From the NCBI RefSeq assembly GCF_014640315.1, contig NZ_BMGS01000007.1, positions 62,001 through 126,000 on the forward strand: a stretch of DNA of 64,000 bases, read 5' to 3'. The translations under genes and the position numbers were made by a program. Below, piece after piece: positions 40,984 through 50,143 of the stretch (the stretch's first letter is position 1; each line of letters opens with the position of its first letter). The notes below the pieces were generated by a model. That model was not told the DNA's origin, searched no databases, and saw only the letters and a program-made list of their open reading frames with translations. Source of the stretch: Hymenobacter glacieicola (GTDB lineage: Bacteria; Bacteroidota; Bacteroidia; Cytophagales; Hymenobacteraceae).

Positions 40984-43575
40984 CTAGAAGGGGTAGCCGA
41001 TGCCCAGGTTAAAGGCAGTTTGGTCCTCGGCCAGGCTGAACTTGCGGATGGCCCACTTGCTGCCGGGCGCGGTCGGGTCGTAAACTTTCGTGGCCACGTC
41101 CAGGCGCAGGATCAGGAAGGTGAAATCGAAGCGGAAGCCAATGCCGGAGCCCACGGCAAACTGCTGGTAGAACTCGTTGAACCTAAACTGCGCCCCCGGC
41201 CGCGGGTCCTGGCGAATAGCCCAGACATTGCCGAAATCAGTGAACAGTGCCCCCCGGATAAAACTGTAGAGAGGAAAGCGATACTCTACGTTGCCTTCCA
41301 ACAGCAACTCACCAGGCTGTTCCAAGTTGTAGTCGCGCACCCGCTGTCCATTCACTTCCAGAAATTTGGTTGGATCTTTCGGGTCGAGCTTATACTGGGT
41401 GGAGGAGCCCGGGCCTAGGCGGCGTGGTTTCCAGGCCCGCACGCTGGAGCTACCACCCGCAAACAGGTACTTGTCGTAGGGAATCAGGTATGCGGTTTCG
41501 TCGCCTACCGTCGCCCCGCCTTCATCCCGGGTTACAATGCGGGTGGAGGTTAGCGCCGTCGCGGCGCCGGCCGCCAGGCGATACACGAAGTAGGAGTTCG
41601 GGCCTAGCTTATAGTAGCGGCGATAATCAGCCGTGAACTTGGCGAAGTCGTAGGTTTTCAGCCGGTTGGCCTTGGGGTTGTCCTGGTTATTGATCAGCGG
41701 CTGCTTCTGGTAGAGGCTGCGCGTGAGGCCGCCCAACTCTCCAAACAGGCGCAGGTAGTATCCGTCGCGGGTTTGGTTGAAATCGTTGGAGTTGTAGAGG
41801 GAGGTAGCGTTGAAGCTGGGAATGAACAGGTTATCGAAGCTGCGGTACAGCGGGGAACCCTGCTGAATCAGCAAGTTTTGCAGAATGGTAGCAAACTGCT
41901 CGTTCACGTCGGCGGTGCGGATGATGCTCACGTCAACCGGGGTAAGCACGAACTGGTGAAACGCCGAGCGCTGCCAGATGTAGTCAAACGTGCCCTCGGC
42001 GTTGGTGCGCGTGTACTCCGGGCGGTACACGTAGGTGTAGGTAGCGTTGAAGCGAGTGCGCGGGTTGTACTGGCTCAGGAAGCGGTTGGCTCGCCACGGC
42101 ACCAGAAACTGCGGCAGCACCAGGTTCACGTTGGCCCCCAGCTGGGTAGTCAGCACGCTTTGCCGGTCGGTTACATCCTCAATCGGGCCGGTTAGGCTGT
42201 ACTGGCCTTCGAAGCCCGCCCGCAGGCCAAATTCCAAAATCTCGGCCCCGCCAAACACGTTGCGCACCTTGAGGCGCACGTTGCCAAACGGCCCGATCCG
42301 CTCGGCCACGGAGGTAGCCCCGAACTCCGACGTTTCCTGAAATTTCTTGGCCGGCGAGGCATTAACGGTGGCATCGAGCAGGCCCCGCGCCGAGTCGGCC
42401 GGGGCCTCCGGGCCCCGTACCCGCCGGTAGGTCACGGTGCTGAAACGGAACATATCCAGGCCCGAGAGCTGGCGCTGGGTAAGCTGGGTGTTGCTCAGGC
42501 TGTAGGCGTCGCCGGGGCGCACGGCCAGCTTCAGGTCCAGGGCCTTGGTGTTGAACTTGTGCTTGTAGGCCAGGTAGTACACCGAGTCGCGAATGATGGT
42601 GTCGCGCTGCTGGCCGAAGCGCACCAGGCCCGCATCGGTAACCACGTTTACCTGCCGCACCGTGTAGAGGCGGTGCTGCTCCCCGCGGGTAGGCTTGGCG
42701 ACCATGGTGCGCAGGCGCACGGTGGTAGGGGCAAAGCTGGTGTCAGCCTCCAGGGTAATGTACTGCTGGCGAAAATCATAGAAGCCCTGGTTTTTCAGCA
42801 GATTTTCCAAGCGGCTGCGCTCGGCCCCGATCTGCTCCTCGTCGTACTGGTCGCCTACCCGCAGCAGGCTCTGGGGCTGGCTCAGCAGCACGCGCCGGGA
42901 AATGGCCGTGTCGGCAATATCGTAGTCGAGCTGGGAGTAGTGGAAGGCGGGTCCCTCGTGGATGCGGTAGGTAACCGTCACGCGCTGGGAATCGGCGTGA
43001 AACGGGGAGCGGAGGGTGAAAATGCGCAGGGGCGAGAACATCCGGGTGGGCACCGTATCGGTGGCCGAAACCGAGCTGCGGAAAAAACCCTTCGACTTAA
43101 GATAAATGCCAAGCTGGTCGACGGAGGTAGCCGTCAGCGACGAGTCGTAGATAACCGGGGGCTCGCCCAGGCGCATAACGGCGTTGCCCTTGTCCAGGGC
43201 CAGCTGGTGGCGGCGGGTGTGCCGCTCGCGCTTGGTGAGCAGCTTGCCCACCTCAGCCGAGTCGGTGCCGGCGGCCTTAATCAGCTGGTCGTAGTGGGTG
43301 CGGTCTTCCTGGAGCTTGCGCTGGATGCGCTCGGCGTTATAAAATGAGCGGCCTAGCTGGTAGATGGCTACCTTTGGCAGCGGAAACGTACTGTTGGGCT
43401 TTTGCTGCACCAGGGTTTGCAGCCGCTCAGCATCGGCCTTTTCCGTGCCTTCTACCTTCACGCGGCTCAGCAGGCGCTGGCCGGGCGTAAGCAGGCGCAG
43501 GGGCGAGCAGCCGCTTACCCCGCCGGCCACCAGCAGGCTGCCCAGCGCCAGGCGCGTGAAGTTTTTTCCTGACAA
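40984..43575 (-). CDS. TamL-type outer-membrane lipoprotein of the BamA family
   Basis: 863 residues. A lipoprotein signal ends in VAGGVSGC. POTRA-like repeats (about residues 30-400, GTEKADAERLQTLVQQK, YHLG..FYNAERI, VTYRIHEGPAFHY) precede a surface-antigen beta-barrel with the C-terminal DFGNVWAIRQDPRPGAQFRF, GSGIGFRFDFTFLILRLDVA and NLGIGYPF. The lipoprotein form is the Bacteroidota TamL, which works with a TamB-like protein in outer-membrane transport. I rejected the longer frame because its TTG overlaps the start of the divergent methyltransferase gene; the TTG at 43575 is used. Confidence 0.9.
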   Translation of the reverse strand: MSGKNFTRLALGSLLVAGGVSGCSPLRLLTPGQRLLSRVKVEGTEKADAERLQTLVQQKPNSTFPLPKVAIYQLGRSFYNAERIQRKLQEDRTHYDQLIKAAGTDSAEVGKLLTKRERHTRRHQLALDKGNAVMRLGEPPVIYDSSLTATSVDQLGIYLKSKGFFRSSVSATDTVPTRMFSPLRIFTLRSPFHADSQRVTVTYRIHEGPAFHYSQLDYDIADTAISRRVLLSQPQSLLRVGDQYDEEQIGAERSRLENLLKNQGFYDFRQQYITLEADTSFAPTTVRLRTMVAKPTRGEQHRLYTVRQVNVVTDAGLVRFGQQRDTIIRDSVYYLAYKHKFNTKALDLKLAVRPGDAYSLSNTQLTQRQLSGLDMFRFSTVTYRRVRGPEAPADSARGLLDATVNASPAKKFQETSEFGATSVAERIGPFGNVRLKVRNVFGGAEILEFGLRAGFEGQYSLTGPIEDVTDRQSVLTTQLGANVNLVLPQFLVPWRANRFLSQYNPRTRFNATYTYVYRPEYTRTNAEGTFDYIWQRSAFHQFVLTPVDVSIIRTADVNEQFATILQNLLIQQGSPLYRSFDNLFIPSFNATSLYNSNDFNQTRDGYYLRLFGELGGLTRSLYQKQPLINNQDNPKANRLKTYDFAKFTADYRRYYKLGPNSYFVYRLAAGAATALTSTRIVTRDEGGATVGDETAYLIPYDKYLFAGGSSSVRAWKPRRLGPGSSTQYKLDPKDPTKFLEVNGQRVRDYNLEQPGELLLEGNVEYRFPLYSFIRGALFTDFGNVWAIRQDPRPGAQFRFNEFYQQFAVGSGIGFRFDFTFLILRLDVATKVYDPTAPGSKWAIRKFSLAEDQTAFNLGIGYPF

Positions 43576-43613
43576 GAGCCCCCACCCGGAGGGCCGACCG
43601 TTAATCTGCGAAT

Positions 43614-44366
43614 ATGATTTCAAAAGCAGTAGCGAAATACGTGCACGCGCTGCACCTGAAGAAGTACCGACTCCGGCACGGCGCCTTCCTGGTAGAAGGC
43701 GGCAAAAGCGTACGGGAGCTGCTAAGTTCCGGGATTCTAACGGAACGGCTCATGGTTACGTCGGAATTCGCTGAGAAAATCCGGCCGGAAATTCCGGCCG
43801 GCCTACCCGTCGACGTTGTTTCGGAAGAGGAGCTGACCCGCCTGGGTACGCTCAGTACCAACACGACGGCCCTGGCCGTGGCCCGCTTACCCTCGGAAAA
43901 GCCCCTGCAACCCACTGCCGGGCAGCTCTTCCTGGCCCTGGACGAAGTGCGCGACCCCGGCAACGTGGGCACTCTCATCCGGCTGGCCGACTGGTACGGG
44001 CTGGCCGGCGTCGTCTGCTCCGAAACCTGCGCCGACCCCTGGGCGCCCAAAACCGTGTCGGCTACCATGGGCTCCTTTACCCGCGTGCCCGTCTGGCAGC
44101 GCGAGCTGCCCGCCTGGCTTGGCAGCCTCCCATCCGAACTACCCGTCTACGGGGCTGATTTGCACGGCGACAATGTGCACCGCCTCACCTTGCAGCCCAC
44201 CGGCGTGCTGGTGATGGGCAGTGAAAGCCACGGCCTCACGCCCCCCGTCGAAGCCTGCCTGACCCAGCGCCTGCACATTCCCGGCCGCGGCCAGGCCGAA
44301 AGCCTCAACGTAGCCGTATCAGCCGCCATCCTGCTGGATAACTTCTACCGGCACGTGGTGAAATAG
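43614..44366 (+). CDS. SpoU/TrmH-family RNA methyltransferase
   Basis: 250 residues. An N-terminal substrate-binding region (KAVAKYVHALHLKKYR, GAFLVEGGKSVREL) precedes the SPOUT domain with motif 1 DEVRDPGNVGTLIRLADWYG, motif 2 VMGSESHGL and motif 3 RGQAESLNVAVSAAILL. It methylates a ribose 2'-OH in rRNA or tRNA; the target (for example RlmB-like) cannot be told. The start is divergent from tamL by 38 bp. The stop is directly followed by a composite repeat. Confidence 0.92.
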   Translation: MISKAVAKYVHALHLKKYRLRHGAFLVEGGKSVRELLSSGILTERLMVTSEFAEKIRPEIPAGLPVDVVSEEELTRLGTLSTNTTALAVARLPSEKPLQPTAGQLFLALDEVRDPGNVGTLIRLADWYGLAGVVCSETCADPWAPKTVSATMGSFTRVPVWQRELPAWLGSLPSELPVYGADLHGDNVHRLTLQPTGVLVMGSESHGLTPPVEACLTQRLHIPGRGQAESLNVAVSAAILLDNFYRHVVK

Positions 44367-44615
44367 TGAGATGGTGAATTGGTGAGCTGCTGTTCAGGCG
44401 TACGTGTTATTGCCGGGTCGCAGGACATTCCGCGTACCAAGCGGCGTCAATCCGTCACGTGCAACAGTTAACCCCCTCCAAAATAATGAGCCCTTACTTC
44501 CAGCTCGGAAGTAAGGGCTCATTACTTGTTTTAAGTTTGGTAAATGAGAGAGGAATGAGTGGTCTTGCGTCCTGGCAATGACATTCACCATCTCACCATC
44601 CCACTATTTCACCAT
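44367..44615. repeat. Composite palindromic element with internal terminator
   Basis: Left arm GTGAGATGGTGAATTGGTGAG starts at the methyltransferase stop; the right arm (44582-44615) is its complement and reaches the stop of the convergent gene. A second inner pair (GCCGGGTCGCAGGAC and GTCCTGGCAATG) lies inside. A perfect 18-bp hairpin with T-rich flanks is at 44484-44524 and probably terminates both genes. Confidence 0.75.
44484..44524. terminator. Hairpin terminator inside the composite element
   Basis: Perfect 18-bp stem TAATGAGCCCTTACTTCC with a 5-base loop (AGCTC), T-rich on the right side. It lies between convergent genes. Confidence 0.85.
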
Positions 44616-45770
44616 TTACTGCAGCAGAGAGACGCCGAAGCTCAGGGTTTGGGCCTGGGGGCCGCGGTTGTTTTTGAACGTCTCGTTGAGGTGGTACTTG
44701 GCGAAGAGGTCGATGCGGCGGATGCCGATGGTGCCCTGCAAGCCGTACTGGAAGTCGGCCAGGTTGTAGGAGCCGCGGTCCTTGTCTTTCTTGGTGTTGC
44801 CGTTGTCTTCGTACTTGATTTTGGTGTGGGAGCCCAGGCGGTAGCCCATAAACCCGCCGGCCCCAATGCGGAAGGCGTCGCGGCCTTTTTTGTTTTTAAA
44901 GTCCAGCACGGCCATCAGCGGCAGGTTGATGCTGGAAACGGCCAGCTTGCTTTTCTGCAGCTCCCGGTCGGGGTTGTTAGCGTCCGTGGCCACAACGGTA
45001 CGGCTCCCCGCTTCTACAAACTGCAGGTTCTTATCGAGCATGTAATTATTGAAGGCCAATTCGGGACCCGTCAGCAGGTGCAGCGGAGAGCCTTTCTTAC
45101 CCACCCGAATGTCGTAGTGCCAGTTCAAGCTCAGGTAGCGGGAACCGATGGGGCGCAGGTCGAAATCTTGGCCCCCTGCTGGCGTTTCGCGGTTTACCAG
45201 CGTGTTCAGGCCCAGGTCGATGTTGAAGTTGCTGTGCACGGCGCGGTTGGCGCGCTCTTCCTGCCGGGCTTTGCGCTGCGCATTGTGGATGGAGTCGGAG
45301 GTAGGAGAAGAACCCACCCGCACCGAAACGTGGTCATTACCGCCATCGGTGCTTTCGTCCACCGTCACACCAAACACGCGGCCCAGGGTAACGTCCACGT
45401 GGTCGGCCGATTTGGTTTTGCTACCCGCCCCTTGGTTGCGCACCGTAATCCGGATTTGCTCGGGTACTTGCTTGCCGGGTTGCTCCTTGGCAGGGTAAAA
45501 CTCCAGGGTCACCTGCTCCGCTTTGGAGTTCTTGCCGGCGGCTTCGGCCTGGGTGATGTAGGCGTCGAGCAGCACAATCAGGGAGTCCAGCTTGTACTGA
45601 CGCATCTGCCGGAGCTGGGCCTTGTCCTTGACGTAAAGCGTCATCGTGGACTGGTTAGGCAGCTTTACCAGAATGGTGTCGTCGTTGCCGGGGCGGCTGG
45701 CGGCCCGGGAGGTGCTGGCCGTGGTCAGCGTCAGCAGCAAAAAGGCGAGGAGAGCAAAAAAGCGTTTCAT
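44616..45770 (-). CDS. Outer-membrane beta-barrel protein (PorT-like)
   Basis: 384 residues. The signal peptide MKRFFALLAFLLLTLTTASTS is followed by a polar extracytoplasmic part with RQMRQYKLDSLIVLLDAY and a beta-barrel part of about 180 residues (repeated alternating strands ending in AKYHLNETFK and FGVSLLQ). It has the look of the PorT/OmpW-like barrel proteins of Bacteroidota. It is the third gene after an ECF sigma factor and anti-sigma-like protein; gaps are 26 bp, so the three are one operon and this may be the main target. Confidence 0.78.
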   Translation of the reverse strand: MKRFFALLAFLLLTLTTASTSRAASRPGNDDTILVKLPNQSTMTLYVKDKAQLRQMRQYKLDSLIVLLDAYITQAEAAGKNSKAEQVTLEFYPAKEQPGKQVPEQIRITVRNQGAGSKTKSADHVDVTLGRVFGVTVDESTDGGNDHVSVRVGSSPTSDSIHNAQRKARQEERANRAVHSNFNIDLGLNTLVNRETPAGGQDFDLRPIGSRYLSLNWHYDIRVGKKGSPLHLLTGPELAFNNYMLDKNLQFVEAGSRTVVATDANNPDRELQKSKLAVSSINLPLMAVLDFKNKKGRDAFRIGAGGFMGYRLGSHTKIKYEDNGNTKKDKDRGSYNLADFQYGLQGTIGIRRIDLFAKYHLNETFKNNRGPQAQTLSFGVSLLQ

Positions 45771-45796
45771 GAGACAAGGCGCGAAAAGCGGGAGAG

Positions 45797-46606
45797 TTAC
45801 AGTTGGATAGTCTTGGTAAGCGTGTGGCCCGCCACCCGGGCCTGCACCGTCACCGTTTCAGGGAGCCCGGCATCAGTCAGGCTGACCCGCTCGCCCTTCA
45901 CGGCGTTGCGGGCCTGCCGGAGCAGGGAAGTCAGGCGGGGCCGATGGGTAGGCGCGGCGGCTACAGCCGGGGCGGGCGCCGCCGGCCGCACTTCCACTTC
46001 AATGGGGCCCGTGAGGGCCACGGTGGCCGCGGGTAAGGTGGTGGGCCGGTCCAGTTCCGGGTCAGCCGTAGGCTCGGGGAGCTTCGGGCGGCTCGGGGTA
46101 GGGGCCGGCGCATCCGCCAGGGCCAGCTGCCGGACGGCGGCCGGAGTAGAAGCGCGGGGCCGGGCGGGCCGGCGACTCGCAGCAGCGGGGTCTGGTTGTA
46201 CACCCCGAGACCGGGCTTGCTGGGAGGGAGTTGCAGTGGCCACTACAACGGCGGGCGTATTGGCCGAGGCTTCTGAGGGGCTAGATGAGGAAGCGAGGGG
46301 AGCGGTTGCCTGAGAAAAGGAATTATTTTCCGGATGTTCAGGGGTAGCAGCACGAGCTGGCCGGGGCGCGGTGGCAGCCAGCTGCGGGCCACCGGGTCGG
46401 CCGGGGTTACTCCCCGTCAGCACCCACCAGGAGGCCCCGCCCAGCAGGGTGAGCAGGGCTACCGCGGCGGCAGCCAGCCACAGCACGGGGCGCTTGCGGC
46501 GGGGCTGAATCTCGGCCTCAATTTCGGCCCAGACGAAAGCGGGCGGGGTGGGGGCATGGCCCGCCAGCCGCTCGCGAAACAGCTTATCAATATCTTCCGA
46601 CTGCAT
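45797..46606 (-). CDS. Anti-sigma-like single-pass membrane protein
   Basis: 269 residues. An N-terminal cytoplasmic part (MQSEDIDKLFRERLAGH, FVWAEIEAEIQP) is followed by one membrane segment near 42-62 (LWLAAAAVALLTLLGGASWW) and a Pro/Ala-rich periplasmic part with a short conserved-looking C-terminus. The position directly after an ECF sigma gene, with 20-bp overlap, and the topology support an anti-sigma role; no ZAS/HxxxCxxC motif is present, so it is inferred from context. Confidence 0.75.
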   Translation of the reverse strand: MQSEDIDKLFRERLAGHAPTPPAFVWAEIEAEIQPRRKRPVLWLAAAAVALLTLLGGASWWVLTGSNPGRPGGPQLAATAPRPARAATPEHPENNSFSQATAPLASSSSPSEASANTPAVVVATATPSQQARSRGVQPDPAAASRRPARPRASTPAAVRQLALADAPAPTPSRPKLPEPTADPELDRPTTLPAATVALTGPIEVEVRPAAPAPAVAAAPTHRPRLTSLLRQARNAVKGERVSLTDAGLPETVTVQARVAGHTLTKTIQL

Positions 46607-47174
46607 ACAATTCTTTCGGTGAGGAGGTGGAGGCGGCCGGTTGGGCTTGCGCGTTGGCTACCGCGAGGCGGCGCTGGAGCATGGCCCGGGCCTTGCTGAG
46701 CTGCGATTTACTGGTGCCCTCCGAAATACCGAGCAGCTCGCCGATTTCGGGGTGGGTGTAGCCCTCCAGGGCGTACAGGTTAAAGACGGTACGGTAGCCG
46801 GCGGGCAGCTCGGCTAGCAAGGCCAGCATATCGTCGGCGTTGAGGCGGCTTTCGGCTTCGGCGGGGGTAGTGGGCGTGTCGTAGGTCAGGTCGTCGATGG
46901 CCAGGTGCAGGGGTTCCTTGCGCCGTAGCATCCCGAGGGCCTCGTTCACGACGATGCGCCGGATCCAGCCCTCAAACGAGCCCTCGTGCCGGTACTGATC
47001 CAGGGCCCGGAACACCTTGGTGAACCCCACAATCAGGGCTTCCTCGGCATCTTCGCGCCGCCGCAGGTAGCGCAGGCACACAGACAGCATCAGCCCCGAA
47101 AACCGCTCGTAGAGCAGCTTCTGGGCCCGACTGCTGCCTTGGCGGCAGGCGGCTATGAGGTCGGCATCAGTCAC
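46587..47174 (-). CDS. ECF-type RNA polymerase sigma factor
   Basis: 195 residues. Region 2 (LLYERFSGLMLSVCLRYLRRREDAEEALIVGF, FEGWIRRIVVNEALGMLRR) and region 4 with helix-turn-helix (YTHPEIGELLGISEGTSKSQL) are clear. It redirects RNA polymerase to a small set of promoters, probably in response to an envelope signal sensed by the next gene product. The start is GTG at 47174. It heads a three-gene operon with the anti-sigma-like protein and the outer-membrane protein. Confidence 0.92.
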   Translation of the reverse strand: MTDADLIAACRQGSSRAQKLLYERFSGLMLSVCLRYLRRREDAEEALIVGFTKVFRALDQYRHEGSFEGWIRRIVVNEALGMLRRKEPLHLAIDDLTYDTPTTPAEAESRLNADDMLALLAELPAGYRTVFNLYALEGYTHPEIGELLGISEGTSKSQLSKARAMLQRRLAVANAQAQPAASTSSPKELYAVGRY

Positions 47175-47396
47175 GGAAGAAGGCGTAAAGTTCGGATCAG
47201 AGCGGGGCGTTTAAGGGGCTAGATGAGGACCGGAAGGTAGGGGTTGCCTGAGAAGGAGAAAAATATGCGTACTGACGGCGTTAAAGGCTAAAAGTGCTGA
47301 TAATCAGCTGGAAAACGTGTCGAATTCAGCCCGCTGTCAACCCTTGGAATCAGTCAGGTTAGCTAAGATCGGCAAAAAGCCGGCTGCCGCATAAGA

Positions 47397-47425
47397 AAGC
47401 CCCGGTACCGAGGGTACCAGGGCTT
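47397..47425 (-). terminator. Hairpin, likely terminator of the CoA-binding gene
   Basis: 12 of 13 pairs in AAGCCCCGGTACC/GGTACCAGGGCTT with a 3-base loop, 27 bp past the stop. There is no clean T tract. Confidence 0.5.
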
Positions 47426-47451
47426 GAGAAACACCATTAGGGTGGGGCGAC

Positions 47452-47811
47452 TTAGTAATTGCCTACGCTCAGCATTACCAAGGTGCAGGCTTCTTCCGTG
47501 CGGATGCCGCGCTGCTGGGCCAGTTCTTCCAGCTCCGGATTTTCGGTACCGGGGTTGAAGATGATGCGCTTCGGATTCAGGTCCAGGATGTAGTCGTACC
47601 AGCCGGGCTGATTTTGGGGCCCCACGTAGAGCGTGACCGTATCAACGGCTTCGGCTGCGGGCCGGTCGGTTTGAATATCCAGGCCGGCCACCTGGCCCTT
47701 GCGGATGCCGACGGGCACTACCTCGTGGCCGTGGCTTTTGAGTTGGTGAACGGCGCGGTAAGCGTAGCGGGCGGGGTTATCGGTGGCCCCGAGAACAAGG
47801 GTCTTTTTCAT
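47452..47811 (-). CDS. CoA-binding protein (YccU type)
   Basis: 119 residues. A single Rossmann-like CoA-binding domain: KKTLVLGATDNPARYAYRAV, then HGHEVVPVGIRKG, TVTLYVGPQNQ and the closing GIRTEEACTLVMLSVG. Function of this small family is not well set; it may bind CoA or a nucleotide. Single gene with a possible hairpin terminator downstream. Confidence 0.9.
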   Translation of the reverse strand: MKKTLVLGATDNPARYAYRAVHQLKSHGHEVVPVGIRKGQVAGLDIQTDRPAAEAVDTVTLYVGPQNQPGWYDYILDLNPKRIIFNPGTENPELEELAQQRGIRTEEACTLVMLSVGNY

Positions 47812-47962
47812 AAGCAGAAATGTTTGTCATTCAGCGTACGGGGCACGCAGGCAGCAACAAAGAACCTTTGCCGGGAAGCGTTGCTGGCTAAGGGCTGAGC
47901 TTCTTCGTGGCTGGCAGCGTCCTGCGCCAAACGACGGAAAAGTAGTTTTCCCCTTATAACGA

Positions 47963-49540
47963 TTATTTCGCGCCGATGGCTGCAAACGCCGCCTCAGCGC
48001 ACCGCTCCCCGTCCATGGCGGCCGAGACGATGCCGCCGGCATAGCCCGCGCCTTCCCCGCACGGGAAAAGGCCGCGCACCTGGGGGTGCTCCAGCGTATC
48101 CCGGTCGCGGGGGATGCGCACCGGGGAGGAGGTGCGGCTTTCCACGCCTACAATCTGGGCCAGGTTGGTGGCGTAGCCCGGAATTTTGCGCCCGAAGTTC
48201 TGGAAGCCCTGGCGCAGGCGCTCGGCCAGCGCCGGCCCGAGCACCTGATCCATGGGCACCGACACGAGGCCGGGCTGGTAGCTGGTTTCCAGCAGCTCCG
48301 GCGACACTTTGCTTTTCAGAAAGTCGCCGAGGCGTTGGGCCGGGGCCAGCTGAGTATTGCCGGCCAGGCGGCAGGCCCGCTGCTCAATTTCCTGCTGAAA
48401 CCGCAGGCCCGCCAGGGCCCCGTGCCGGCGCACGTCCATGTCTTCCAGCTCCACGGCCGCCACAATGCCCGAGTTGGCAAAGCGCGAGTCGCGGCGGCTG
48501 GGGCTCATGCCATTCACCACTACCTCGCCGGGCGAGGTAGCGGCCGGCACAATAAAGCCGCCGGGACACATGCAAAAGGAAAACACGCCCCGCTGCTGGT
48601 TTTTCCACTGGGTTTGGTGCACCAGCGCGTAGGAAGCGGCCGGCAGCACGCCCCGGTCCTGGCGGCGGTACTGGGCCTGGTCGATGAGGGCCTGGGGGTG
48701 CTCTACCCGTACGCCCAGGGCAAAGGGCTTAGCCTCAATCAGTACGCCGCGGCGGTGTAGCAGCTCATAGATGTCGCGGGCCGAGTGGCCGGTGGCCAGG
48801 ATGACGGCGTCAGCTTCCAGGGCTTGGCCCGTAGCCGTGACTACCCCGCGCAAGTGGTTGTTTTCCAGGAGTAAGTCATCGACCCGGGTATCGAAGTGCA
48901 CCTCGCCACCGGCCTGGCGCACACTCTCGCGCAGGGCCGCCACTACGGAGGGCAGCTTGTTGGTGCCGATGTGGGGGTGAGCATCCACCAGAATGTCGGG
49001 GGTAGCGCCGTGCTGCACCAGCAGGCGCAAAATGCGCTGAATGTCGCCGCGCTTGGTGGAGCGGGTGTACAGCTTGCCGTCGGAGTAGGTGCCGGCCCCA
49101 CCTTCGCCAAAGCAGTAGTTGGAATCGGGGTTAACGACGTGCTCCTTGTTTAGGGCCGCCAGGTCGCGGCGGCGGGTACGCACGTCCTTGCCCCGCTCCA
49201 CCACAATGGGCCGGATACCCAGCTCAATGGCGCGCAGGGCGGCAAACAGCCCGGCCGGACCCGCCCCCACAATCAGTACGGAGCGGCGGGCTCGGCTTAC
49301 ATCCGGATACTGAAACCAGGGCCCGAACAGGTCCGCAGGCGGGGGCGTCTGGTAGATGTCGGCGCGCAGGCGCACCAGGGGCTGGCGGCCGCGCGCATCA
49401 ATGGAACGCTTGCGCAGGTGCACAAAATCGGCCTGACCGGGTACCAGGCCCGCGGCATCGAGCAGGGCGCGGTAGCGGGCCAGCTCGTCGTAGGCTACCT
49501 CCGGTGGAAGTAGCAGCTCAATTTCTTGTTTATCAGTCAT
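47963..49540 (-). CDS. FAD-dependent oxidoreductase
   Basis: 525 residues. The dinucleotide site VGAGPAGLFAALRAIELG and the following acidic/aromatic helix-strand pattern bind FAD. Other motifs are NKEHVVNPDSNYCFGEGGAGTYSDGKLYT (COG2509-type flavoprotein) and AVILATGHSARDIY, then GVRVEHPQALID. The last GEGAGYAGGIVSAAMDGER is the C-terminal FAD contact. Substrate unknown; such enzymes are likely dehydrogenases. ATG 49540 is chosen over a TTG two codons upstream. Confidence 0.88.
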   Translation of the reverse strand: MTDKQEIELLLPPEVAYDELARYRALLDAAGLVPGQADFVHLRKRSIDARGRQPLVRLRADIYQTPPPADLFGPWFQYPDVSRARRSVLIVGAGPAGLFAALRAIELGIRPIVVERGKDVRTRRRDLAALNKEHVVNPDSNYCFGEGGAGTYSDGKLYTRSTKRGDIQRILRLLVQHGATPDILVDAHPHIGTNKLPSVVAALRESVRQAGGEVHFDTRVDDLLLENNHLRGVVTATGQALEADAVILATGHSARDIYELLHRRGVLIEAKPFALGVRVEHPQALIDQAQYRRQDRGVLPAASYALVHQTQWKNQQRGVFSFCMCPGGFIVPAATSPGEVVVNGMSPSRRDSRFANSGIVAAVELEDMDVRRHGALAGLRFQQEIEQRACRLAGNTQLAPAQRLGDFLKSKVSPELLETSYQPGLVSVPMDQVLGPALAERLRQGFQNFGRKIPGYATNLAQIVGVESRTSSPVRIPRDRDTLEHPQVRGLFPCGEGAGYAGGIVSAAMDGERCAEAAFAAIGAK

Positions 49541-49612
49541 GTGCAAGGTGAAAGGGAGTTAGCCTTTGAACCAGTGAAAGGGGTAAGAGCGGCAAAGATA
49601 CGCAGCTAAAAA

Positions 49613-49662
49613 CAGCCTCAGGCCCTGCGGAGTCCATTTTGGTTCCGCAGGGCCTGAGGCTG
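49613..49662 (-). terminator. Hairpin terminator
   Basis: Perfect 19-bp stem CAGCCTCAGGCCCTGCGGA with a 12-base loop, 27 bp past the stop of the 105-residue hypothetical gene; the minus strand is rich in T after the stem. Confidence 0.8.
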
Positions 49663-49688
49663 CTTGTTGGGGCGGCTCGTGGTAGCGC

Positions 49689-50006
49689 CTAGTGCCCGGC
49701 GCCGGACGGCGGAGTGCTTTGCAGGCGGGGCCAAAATTTTTCCATAGCCTCGTTGAACAGGGTGAGGGCTTGCGTACGCACTTCCCCGGAGGGGTGGCGC
49801 AGCAGTTGGCCAAGTAGGTGACGGTACATTTCCGTCGTGACCTCCAGTCCTTTGGCGCTTACTAGGCCGTGGTGGAGAAGGTCGCAGTTAGCGGCCACAG
49901 AGTTTGCCATAGAGTCAGTTAGTTCTTCGCGGGCCAGGTCCGCTTCCCGAAACGACTGTTCCAGGCGAGAATTCATTTCAGGAGTGTAGTGTAGGTCGGG
50001 TGCCAT
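49689..50006 (-). CDS. Hypothetical small helical protein
   Basis: 105 residues; no family recognised. Sequence is helical, with PEMNSRLEQSFREADLAREE, then a HHGLVSAKGLEVTTEMY region and a Ser/Pro-rich end. No signal or membrane segment. Its own terminator follows. ATG at 50006. Confidence 0.6.
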   Translation of the reverse strand: MAPDLHYTPEMNSRLEQSFREADLAREELTDSMANSVAANCDLLHHGLVSAKGLEVTTEMYRHLLGQLLRHPSGEVRTQALTLFNEAMEKFWPRLQSTPPSGAGH

Positions 50007-50143
50007 ATCAACGTGATAGGGAGAGAGGCCTGTTTAACCTTGGCCGCGCGCAGAAAGGTTCAGGTGGCTCTGGGAAAAGTCCTGCCTTGAAACGTAACCG
50101 TCATACAACTAGTTTATTGGCACCCCGAAAAATATCTATTTAC

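Noticed and set aside
43576..43623. Longer N-terminus for the TamL-like protein
   Set aside because: Its TTG would overlap the start of the divergent methyltransferase gene; a TTG downstream gives a normal lipoprotein signal.
44559..46313. 584-codon open frame on the plus strand opposite the barrel and anti-sigma-like genes
   Set aside because: Its composition is that of an antisense frame (long Val/Gly/Ala/Arg strings) and the minus-strand genes have signal peptide, membrane segment and operon structure.
47812..47962. Possible degenerate REP-like copy (GTCATTCAGCG) upstream of the CoA-binding gene
   Set aside because: Only one short match and no second arm; not enough to include in the repeat family.
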